64,000 bases of DNA from Trichobilharzia szidati (lineage: Eukaryota; Platyhelminthes; Trematoda; Strigeidida; Schistosomatidae), in the NCBI GenBank assembly GCA_944472155.2, contig OX235272.1, positions 95,796,020 to 95,860,019 of the forward strand. The letters are read 5' to 3'. The position numbers and the translations under genes are program-made. Shown here in pieces: positions 1 through 10,500 of the stretch (the first letter of the stretch is position 1; each line of letters starts with the position of its first letter). The notes below the pieces were generated by a model that searched no databases, was not told the origin of the DNA, and saw only the letters and a list, made by a program, of their open reading frames with translations.

Positions 1-344
1 CACACCCTGTGGATAAGGAACATAAGACTGGTAAAAATTCAGACTTTACAATTTTATACAAGGTGCTACCTCGATTCCCTGAGTTTGTACGCCTTTGATT
101 GATAAATATAGGTGAGGCAGCCGCAATAAAGAAAGTTTGTATAATCCTTCTCCCTCCCTTAGCTTTCAAATCCTACCTAAAATAGCTATCCCTCCTGATG
201 ACACTAGATAACTGAAACCACATTTTTATTTGTACTGCTAACTTTATTATAAATATCATACTAGGCTATAGTTGTACATTTTAATCTTAGTTATACGGCT
301 TATTATTATTCCATTCACATTCTACTTGATTATGTTTGATTCTA

Positions 345-495
345 TTGATTGGTTACAGGATTTCATCATGACCTAACATTGGTTACAGAACCGTTGGAAA
401 AACTAGGAGTACTGGAAAACCGTTTCGTCCTAGTTTGGGACTCTTCAACAGTACGCACCCACCGGGGTTCGAACCCAATCCTGTAACCAACCAAC
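345..495 (-). mobile_element. Hammerhead-ribozyme SINE (Sm-alpha type), copy 1
   Basis: Read on the minus strand, a tRNA-like B box (GGGTTCGAACCCC, about 472-460) is followed by a hammerhead core at about 456-405: helix I GTACTG, core TTGAAGA, helix II closed by GTCC/GGAC around CAAACTA, then GAAAC, a TTC cleavage triplet and CAGTAC, which pairs with GTACTG. The schistosome Sm-alpha SINE family is known to carry such self-cleaving ribozymes. Here the first core base (C3) is T, so the C3-G8 pair becomes a wobble and activity is doubtful. The 3' part (plus-strand 345-405) resembles the 3' part of the copy at 714-960. Class is secure from the conserved core; exact ends are not. Confidence 0.72.
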
Positions 496-713
496 CAAAT
501 CCCTACAAACCAATACTTGGATGTCAATGAGAGGCTCACTGGCGACTGACCCTATTCAGGTAGGTAGTTACCTGGGGTTCTAGTGGGAAGCTGTGACCAG
601 TAGGGTGCAGCAGGTCGGGTGTGAGGACAAATACTCGCCGAAGCCACTAGCTAGCGGTTGCGCTATATCGTGAATTGGCAGAAGTTGGAATTCATGGGCC
701 ATTGGATCAGGTT

Positions 714-960
714 CCAGTGGCTTAGTGGTTTATGAACTAGCTCGCCTTGTAACCAGATGGTGCTGAGTTCAAACCCAGGCGGTGGGTACGTACTGATGAA
801 GAGTCTCAAACTAGGACGAAACAACTGTCCAGCACTTCCAGTTTTTCAATGGTACTCTAACCAATGTCAGCTCATGATGAAATATGTATTTGTGCTTGCT
901 GAAATCGTGTTGTGTGTTAATTTTGTACTTCCAGTCGATTAAACATATTGGACTAAGATG
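714..960 (+). mobile_element. Hammerhead-ribozyme SINE (Sm-alpha type), copy 2
   Basis: A tRNA-derived head (A box in TGGCTTAGTGGTTTATGAAC, B box GAGTTCAAACCC near 767-778) leads into a hammerhead at 790-835 and a 3' tail of about 120 bp shared with copy 1 in inverted orientation. The pol III boxes plus ribozyme are diagnostic of the Sm-alpha family of schistosomes, non-autonomous retroelements presumably moved by a LINE. The 61-residue ORF over this interval is incidental. The 3' end was set where similarity to the other copies fades. Confidence 0.75.
790..835 (+). ncRNA. Hammerhead ribozyme core in SINE copy 2
   Basis: Helix I is GTACTG (790-795) with CAGCAC (830-835), five of six pairs. 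The core is ATGAAGA (796-802), where CUGANGA is expected. Helix II is GTC (803-805)/GAC (815-817). GAA follows at 818-820, then helix III ACA (821-823)/TGT (826-828) with a two-base loop, and cleavage is predicted after C829 of a canonical GTC. All elements are in hammerhead order, but C3 is replaced by A. An alternative CTGATGA register at 793-799 loses helix I pairing, so this copy is probably inactive. Confidence 0.65.
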
Positions 961-1144
961 TTCGATCTCTGCTGACATGTCAGCTCTTAGTACTGACGCT
1001 TCGACTGTGTCTGAGGATTATTATGGTGTTGTTTGATGGATGGGGACTAGCATGTCAACAGAGACCGAACATTTCAGTCCAATATAATCAACGAGGAATA
1101 CAAAATTAACTGAAACAAATATTAACTGATATCCACTACACAAG

Positions 1145-1320
1145 AGGTGCCCCCATGGTGCAGGAGGCCTAGTGAATAACGCTTGGGCGTTTGAAACGAT
1201 GGGTGTTGGGATCAAGTCTCAGTGGGAGTACCATCACTCACTATGAATCACATGCTCATCCAGATGATTTGTCCTAAATAGGATGCAATATGACTACTGG
1301 ACTCCACTTTTAGCCACCGC
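1145..1320 (+). mobile_element. Decayed hammerhead SINE, second subfamily
   Basis: A tRNA-like block with a degraded B box (GGGATCAAGTCTCA near 1209-1222) is followed by CAGATGATTTGTCCTAAATAGG and a degraded GAAAC box. This is recognisable as the CTGATGAGTCCTAAATAGGAC arrangement of the classical Sm-alpha hammerhead. It aligns with another decayed copy at 58350-58510 and differs from the AAACTAGGAC subfamily elsewhere in this window. The core is broken in several places. Confidence 0.5.
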
Positions 1321-2207
1321 TCATCAAATAACGTTAATTTAGATGCACTTATCAATAGGTATTCGCCTCAACTCAATTAGAAATGAATTATTTGTGCGTC
1401 CAGTAATAATAAAATGAAATTAATGAAAATAATAGTAGAGAAAAAGTAGTTAGGAGTCGAGAAGAGATTGTCAAAATATAATATCATTCAAGAAATCCCG
1501 AAGGCGACGAAAACAGCCCACTGTTTACTGCTTAAAATAAGACATTGAGATGGTAAGATTGTTAAAACTGACAGTACTTCAACTGGAGAATTAGTACCAG
1601 CCTATATTTCATCAACTTCTGTAATGTTTTTTTGTTTGAAATCTCCGCTTTAATTACATTTGGTGTTCGAACTGATTTACCTTTTTATGTATCCTTGTGA
1701 AATTAGTAGAATTATATCGTCAGCGTTAATTTGTAAGTTACAGTATCGTTATAAACTACATTTTCAACTGAATACAGTGTCCCGAGATTGTTGGAGGCCA
1801 ATAGAACAAACGATCACTTATATGCAGGATAGAAAATGACGGTCACAATGTATCTATTATTGGTGACCTTTCCAATGAATTAAAGTCGCAACTTGTCGTC
1901 TTTTTTTAAATTCCTTATTTCAGATTCTTTATTCTGTTTCTTCTGACTTGTAGATGACTGTTTTAATATCGTTATCATTGATATAATTATTAATGTAACA
2001 TTCCGGTAACTTTCCGATTTAATACTGTCATCAAATATTTTCATTCAATTCCTAATCATTCTAATCTTTTCACTTTTCAGTATCATTTTACCACACCTTC
2101 CAAATTCGTATTAGCTTAAATGAACCAGCTTAAATTTATCAACTGATTGCCATGCTCTGTTCGATTTCCTACTCTCTGTATCACGTATGTTTAAGTCTTT
2201 GTACTGC
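1321..2207. other. No gene or repeat recognised
   Basis: AT-rich sequence downstream (in minus-strand sense) of the proposed terminal exon of the secreted-protein gene. It would contain that gene's 3' UTR. I see no coding signal or repeat class. Confidence 0.4.
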
Positions 2208-2232
2208 CTAATATGAAAATAATGGCTTTATT
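2208..2232 (-). CDS. Candidate terminal exon of the secreted-protein gene
   Basis: Follows acceptor GCATTTTTTTTTCAG on the minus strand. In the phase carried through the micro-exons it reads IKPLFSY and stops at TAG (2210-2208). The short open stretch cannot by itself establish coding function. Confidence 0.33.
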
Positions 2233-4544
2233 CTGAAAAAAAAATGCTTCTATACAGGTCAGAATTTTAGGCATATTTTTATCTAGTCCGTATACAGAAT
2301 CTTCAAATTAATAATCTGTAGTATATCATTTGAAGAAAATCTCTCTTGATTTGAAATATACTACAACCATAAGAGTATTCTTTCCTTTAAAACAAAACAG
2401 GCACTACGCTGAAAGCCATTCAAAACTGCACGAATAGGGATGATTTTTCAAGGATGTAAACAAAGTATTAAATGAGTCAATTTGACTCATTATGCTCTGT
2501 GGGAAATTAGATAGCCCAAAGATTTAAGCAGGCCTCCTGAATTAACAGTATATAGGACAGAGAGGAATGCACTCTAACTGTTTGATGCATTCAAAAGATC
2601 CTCCTCTTTGAACTTTTGATATCAGTTTTAGATTTGCTCCAGGAAATAGATCTACTCAGTATGTCATAGTACTCAAATATTACAGTCTTCTAACTGTCAC
2701 ATTTGTAAATGGATCACTTCCTTTTTGCATCCTATATATCTTAACTAATTGTTGAGTTTCACAAGTCACATGTCTACAGTCACGAGTAGCAGAACTCTGA
2801 GATCAGGGTCAGATATATCAGTGCCAGTAGTGATTTTGTTTTCTCTCTTCCATGAACTTTAATGATGAAGCAGCTCAGCAAATATTTGGACATATCATGT
2901 GTATAATTCATAAAATATATATTTGTATTTATTAGATTTCAAGAAATTTAAAGGTCGAAAAAAAAATTATTATTATGAAATATTTTTGATATTTCTAAGT
3001 GAATTTATGTAAACTTACATCTCAGATTCATCATATTTTCTGGAAAAAAAAATTGAAGATGTTTACTCACGTGGGGTTAAATAGAGTTAATTTTATAACT
3101 GAGTAAAATTTATTAAAAATAAATTTAATCACATGAAATTATTTTGAACACCCCACCAATTGAATATAATAAACCGAAAAGCATGGGTCTTTGTAGGTAA
3201 TATCGGTTTCTGGTACGGACACCAAAACAGTACCGTAAGGTGAAATAGAAGTTACTTGGATTTTTCTTCAGTGGACAAAGTAATGGCTACGAATACACGA
3301 TGACAGACTGAATATCAAGAAATGAGAACGTAAGATGACTGGCAGGGATCTTTCAAATAATGGATAGTGTGTCCAATAACAACAGCACAACATGACTGAC
3401 CTAAAACCATTCTTCTCAGTGAAAAATTTATGACACATTCTTATGCTCAACAATTTGCTTTCAAACTGTTATTTAGTTCCCTCGCTGAAAGACATTAAAA
3501 GCATCCAATCTTCAAGATGTACCGACTGGATAACCTGATTAGCCTATATGCTTTACATACTAGTCTATGTTTATGTTCCTAGCTTTTAATGTCTCGACTT
3601 CAGTGTACAGACATAACACAGTATATAATAGCGAAAATATTACTGAAGGAAACATCTAGGATACATTTCACTGTCTATAATTGTACTTTCACACTAAGTT
3701 TCTATCACAGTGGAGTAATGTATTTTTAGATTTTCAAGGGGATAATAAAGATATTTGAAACAGTTATCTGGTGTCATGAATATTGATTTGGTGAGCTAGG
3801 ATTTGACTGCCAATATTTCGTCTCAATTAACCATACAGTTTTACTGCTGTATTGTAAGAATATATAGATATTAGTGGATTCAAAGTAATACCGGAGCCAT
3901 TTTTATAAATTGCAATATGATATTATGATTAATCTACGCAGAAGTGTACATTTGATATCGCAGGTATTACACTGCTATGTTGAACTGTTTTACCTAATAA
4001 GGCCAAAGGGTTTTTAAGAATTACTATACAGGCTACAAATAAAAGTATATTCTCAAGTTCTACATTTATATAATTTAGATGATTATTTTTTTACTTCTTT
4101 AAGTATAGTACAGCTAATAAGACATTTGCTCCATCTTCAGTGGTAAAGTATACAGTGAAGAGGTTTCACCTAATATAGCATGACTAGGATATATAACTGG
4201 CTCAAAAATGTGACAAGAAGATATAATGAGCATATTATTAGTGACACTCTTAATGTACTAACAAGGTTTGTTCAAACTAGCTAGTAAGAAATAATAAAAT
4301 CACATTTATGTGTATATAAACAACCGAAAATAAGTGATTTCATCTAAAAATGACTTTATAGTAATATGAATACTATGCTTTTGTATAATCTTGAAGTACG
4401 TGTAGAATGAAAAGGACATGAGATAAATGGATCAGTCTCTGAGGTCATTATTGTAATTCTTTTCTAAATAAAAAACTGTAGGCTTTTTGTTTCGGTTCCA
4501 TAAAATAATAGATAATTGTGTTTAAAATTGTCTGATGAAAAGTC

Positions 4545-4597
<53 letters not shown>

Positions 4598-7500
4598 CAG
4601 ACGGAGTTATCAATAAGCCTATTATTTTACACTTAAATAAATGCTTATATGAAAGGAATTTGAACAAACCTAATATGATTCAAAAGCCTATTCTTCGCTA
4701 ACCCGAATTGTCTTTTTGCGATTACTTATATCATAAGAGTTGCTCTACAAGTCATTAGTCAACTAACAAGTCTATCCTGTAATAGCTAAAACATATCCGA
4801 ACATTCTGTCAGAAGCACAGCACTACTTACTTACAGGCCACATGGTTAAAATACTCTAAAGTTATCCATATAAGATTACTACCGATGTAAAACTGTCCAT
4901 TTGCTTGCTTTATTAGTATAATTATAATGACAGGGAAACAACAGCCTCATAAATGAAGCTCCATACTTCATTCGTTGTCATATTTTCATTTCCACTAACT
5001 TATTCTATTCCACTTTTACTGTACACATCGTTCAGTATTGAAATCTATTTAAAAAGTACATCAAATTCACACAGTCAAAGTCCAAGTGTTGGGATTTGAT
5101 CGGTTAAATAGATTTTAATGCTGTAAAATAAAATGGCTGGGCTGAAATGCTTGTAAGCGAGCATGAAATTTCTCTTTCTTTCCTCTTTTATAAACGTTTT
5201 GCAACCGACTATTATTAGATAGTGGAGTTCAGGGTACGCCCTTCAGCCTATCAGAGATTTGAAGAGAGAAAGAACGAACATATTTGCAGGATAATACGAG
5301 CTCGTTTTATTTCGTGGATTCTCATCAACTGCATACATCCTAAACAAAATCAAATTATAGGTTTCAAGAAAGTTGTGGAACATACTTTTTCATAAATACT
5401 TTGAGTTATAGATAGAAGGCATAAGGAACATAATTCCAGAAATTGATGTAGGTAGACAGATTATTCGGTGTCAAAAAACAACTAATTATATATAGTGGAA
5501 TTGGATAAGAGGGGTAAGAGTTCAGATTTCTATTGGAAAACAACACAGATTGGTTAGAGGCATATTACAGGGTCAGGGTCAGAGAACAAAGTAAATTACA
5601 CAACCCTAACTCTATTTTATTTTATTTTTGTTTTGCCTTTCTGTCAGTATGCCTGTGTGTTTGTCTTGTTACATAACATTCTATTCAATTTTGACCTTTA
5701 GGTTCCAAATCTACTTAATTGTTTGTGTGTTTAAGTTATAAATGTTACTTCACTATTCACCCCCACCCTCTTAAACTCTCCACCACAAGATGTGTAAATT
5801 TACTTTGTTCTCTGACCCTGACCCTGTAATATGCCTCTAACCAATCTGTGTTGTTTTCCAATAGAAATCTGAACTCTTACCCCTCTTATCCAATTCCACT
5901 ATATATAATTAGTTGTTTTTTGACACCGAATAATCTGTCTACCTACATCAATTTCTGGAATTATGTTCCTTATGCCTTCTATCTATAACTCAAAGTATTT
6001 ATGAAAAAGTATGTTCCACAACTTTCTTGAAACCTATAATTTGATTTTGTTTGGGATGTATGCAGTTGATGAGAATCCACGAAATAAAACGAGCTCGTAT
6101 TATCCTGCAAATATGTTCGTTCTTTCTCTCTTCAAACTAATAAAGGGAACCGGTTGCATGAAATATCAGAGATTTATCAGTTGCATTCCACTGTAAACCA
6201 CAGTTTATTCTCAAAGACTTCATATTACGAGCCGATATGCCAACAGTGAGTGAATATTTCAGTTCAATGAAATTAATCAACGGGAAGTGCCAGGTAATAA
6301 TCTTAACAGAAAAGCATAATCTCTGTTTACTTTGTATTGGCATACTGTTATTATTATTATTATTACTTTTAGATATCACGAAATTAAAATAAAAATGTCA
6401 GTCATAAGGTCAGTTAACTAAATGAAAAGGATAAGGCCATTAGGGATAAAGTTGACAGTGAAAGCGTGAACTAGCTATTTTGATGCCTGCGAAAAGTTTA
6501 AATCACTCATTTCAACTAAGAAATAACTTAAGTTCCTATCGACTGTGACAGACAGATATAAGTATTAAAATGAGTTGTATAACCGGATTTAAGTCTGAGC
6601 TGTTTTAAAAATAAAAGATACAAAGTGAAACACATAAATAAAATGTTGTCATAGAACTCTGCGTAATTAGTACTCATTGACTTAAAATATACCCTAAGCG
6701 TTAGACAGACAACCATCATCTGATGACAGTGACGCAAAGAATTGGAAGGGGAGCTTCCAATGTTAGATTGTAAAGTAACAAGGAAAGAAGATGAGAAGTC
6801 AAACAGTAGTATTTATTGGAAACCCACACATTCAAGCCGATATTTGGATTTCAGATCATCCCACCCTGTGTCAGTAAAATCGGATTGGTGGAATGTCTAA
6901 GTAATAGGGCACAGAAACTAAGTAGTACCAAGGAAAATCTAAAACAGGAAGTGAGGCTTTTCAGAGAAGCTTCGAAACTTAATAATTACCCTGATAAATT
7001 AATCAGGAAATATGTAGGAAAATGACAGAATAAAATTAATAATAACAGTAGTGATAGCTATAATAATAATATTAATGACAGCATTCATGTCAAACATGCA
7101 AATGATAATGAGAACACCGACAATAGGGAATATAAATCATCAGTAGTACTTCCATACAAAGAAGGAACCTCAGTAAACTTACGAAGAATTCTTAACAATG
7201 AAGGAATAAAAGTGGCATTCAAACCCACAAACTCAATTAGAAATAAGCTTTGTCGGTTAAAGGATCAATCCTGTGGAGCCAATTGAATAAAACAATCTAG
7301 TTTATCTAGTACCCTGCAATGGTTGTCAGGTCAAATACATAGACCAAAGTAGTAGAACATGATCAGTCAGACTAGCAGAGCACGAAAACCTAGCAAAATC
7401 TAGATTATTTTACCCGAATAAGATAAGCGATCTGGGGAACAGTTCAGCTATAGCACTGCATGCAAATACACACAACCATACAATAGGATGGGATCAGATG

Positions 7501-10500
7501 ACAGTTTTAAATTCTAATGTGACAGGCTGGAGGGAGAGATTGATAACGGAAGTTTTATTTACCGAATCAACTGGAAACGTATGTAATAGGGGTGATTCAA
7601 CAACTACCCCAGACATCTGGAAAATTCTACTGACCCTACGACAAATAGGGGAGAACAAAGAAAACTATAAAACTAAAGTTTCAAAGTCGTGTAATTACAA
7701 TTGACATGATTATGAACAATAAAATTTGTTCAGAGAAGATTATCACTAATTCTGAGGAAAGATTACACGAAATTTTTTGATGCGTTCTGTGTTTTTATAG
7801 TTCACTGCCTTCAGACTTTGACTTACAGCCAGTATGCCTGTCAGGTTTGAGTCCCACTGAATCTACTTGTGCTCTGGTGGTTCGACAGTATAATGGTTAC
7901 GAGCCACCTGCGAAGTCCGAGTCTGGTTCCCAGTTGACTAACCACTAGTTAGCCCGAGAAAGATGGAAGGTTAGGAGTGAGACTAGCAACCCTGAAATCA
8001 ACACTGCTCCTGAAACTCCAAAGCTTGAAGTGTTGAGTCCTGCGCGGAACGCAAGCAGTAAAAATAGGAGACACCACTGATAATAAATGTGGACTGACTT
8101 AAGTGGCTCAGCCAAGTCTTAAGTTGGTGGGGTTATGTAAAATCATTTTCTGCTTTGGTGTACAATGGTAGTAGGGGTGAAAATTAAGCAATAGAGTAAT
8201 AGTCACCAAATAATACTTGACAGAAATAAAATGAAATGGAAACAACAACACCCATAAACTTACAGTGGATCAGGGTATGGTTTTCTAAAATTAGAAAGAA
8301 ATTTGGGTAGACAGATAAGATTACAAGAGAAAATTTACTTTACAATACACCAGTCAGTTTCGAACTTCGTAGAAGTTAACAGGATTTAGCGAAAATATTT
8401 ACGTGAAACCTTCAAACCGTTTTCTTTTTTTCAAATCATTGGCCTAATTAGTGCCTAACTGAATAGTCTGAGAATAGTTTATCGTGATACACTTACTGGC
8501 ATATGATTTGTTCACTGCAGGTCAATATCACAACTGTGCAATATAGACTAGTAAGTAGTAATGTGGAGTATGCTACTGACAAGAATTATCAACAGATTGT
8601 AGACGCAGACTGATAGGAAGTAGCCAAGAATTAAAACGATATTTTAAGTCAGGGGTTACAGAAGTAGAAGTGTTTATTTCTTAAATCTGGATCTAGCTTA
8701 CATTCTGGTCAGGAATTAATCTCAAGATGTAACCTTCAAAGTATCAGCAACAAATCAGGCAAGTTTATTATCCACTAACTTAGACAACCGAAAATGTGGC
8801 TAAAAATGGATAAATGTGGCGTGATTTTCCTCAATAAAAAAGTCCGTTACCAAGTCTGTTGCCCTCTTCCGTTACAGTAATAATAAAGCGGTATTTGATA
8901 GGTAAAACTAAAGCTTATCTGAATATCATTTAGCCAAGCTTTTCATATTGGATTATCTGGAAAAGTATTCATTTGACAAGTGTTGGCTGATCAGAATAAC
9001 TGGTTCATCAAATAAGTGTAAATCTAGTTCAGCAGAGGATTTAAACCGTCGACATAAACAATAAAACTGTACTCGTCATATTCAGTTATTTCCCTTCTTC
9101 ATGACTTGTTCTTAACTGCTAATACAGTGGGTTTCAGGTATACGCCTAGTAGTCAAGATACACCTCTTAGATAACTGCATTCTAGCAGACTGTTTTCTAT
9201 GAGAACAAAAACCGGAGTTGATAAAAGTCACTGAATTGCAACAACTCTTTCTTCGTCTCATTGAGGTCCAATACTTTCATGACTTTACATCTGTGCACTG
9301 TTTTTAACACCAAGTAATTTCTTACGTAACCTCGCCAAGTTTCGTACCTCACCAGTTTTCTAGCTGGTACCAAGTAAAGATTGAAGGTTGGGTGTGGGGC
9401 TAGCTACCCTACCCTGGAAAATCAATCAAGCTGCTGCACAAACTTCAACGCACAAGAAAAATATTAAAAATATATACATTAAAACAACCTAAATCTCCTA
9501 TGGAACCGGAGAGGCGAAACGACACAGCCAGCCAATAAAAGCCAACCTTCGGGAAGGCCAGTCAGCCGGCTGATGTGTCCCCCTTCGATGAAAGCAATAA
9601 TAAGAACAGGAACGTGGAATATCAGTACAGCATACGAAGCTGGGTTGGCTGCCCAGATGGCCAAAGAAATGAGAAGTTGTAGTGTGGAAGTGCTCGGAAT
9701 CTGCGACGGTAGATTCAATGGATGTGGACTATCAAAATTATTAACTGCAGAGTCAGCAGTTTATTCCATTCTAGTCACTAAGACAACAACCACGAACACA
9801 CTGAAGCAATGAGTGGCTATCATGGTGTCACCAATAACAGCCAAAACTCTGACGTAGTGGGAACCAACTTCACCCAGAATTGTGACAGCAAGACTCAACT
9901 CAAGAGGAAGGAAGGAAGAAAGGAATGTAACAGTCATCAAATGCTACGCACAATGCTACAAACAACTCGGAATGAGAGAAGAAGGAAGATTTCTATAGAC
10001 AACTGCAAACAGCAGTGGACAACATCCCGAATGGAGACATCAAAATCCCTATGGGCGATATGAATGGAGGCCAAACTGGGAGTAGGCAATGAGGGAAGAG
10101 GATTTACCATGGGTCAAGAGACTCTCAAGGAAACGAATGAGAACGGAGAACTCTTCGTAGTCGCTAGTGAGCATCAGATCAGTTATCAAGTATAGGTTTG
10201 TAGGGATTTTGTTTGATTGGTTGAAGGATTTCATCATCAGTTGACATCGGTTAGCTCATATCAAAAAACCCATAGTTTAGTCAGTTTATTATCTATTAAT
10301 AGCTTCAACACAGAGCACAGACTATAGTGAAAACAAATGTTCATACACAGACGCAATTAAATACACACAGTAATCCACTTACGTTGTTTGGAATGCACTT
10401 GTGCATGGATTAACATTTTCCAAGAAATTGTATGTTGTTATGCAATAGTAGAATACTTGCCAATAACGACGTATACGAAAAAAATGACCAGTTTCATTTG

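Noticed and set aside
2472..2490. Short perfect palindrome ATGAGTCAATTTGACTCAT containing two TGAGTCA words
   Set aside because: Nine-base arms occur by chance in 64 kb, and there is no nearby promoter to give it meaning.
3535..3575. 18-nt minus-strand segment followed by GTATGT
   Set aside because: The phase fits, but the acceptor (AAAAGCTAG) has no pyrimidine tract.
4804..4850. A further 21-nt minus-strand segment with AG and GTAAGT borders, resembling a micro-exon
   Set aside because: In the phase of the secreted-protein gene it contains TAA, so it cannot belong to that reading frame. It shows that such borders do arise by chance, which lowers confidence in the accepted micro-exons.
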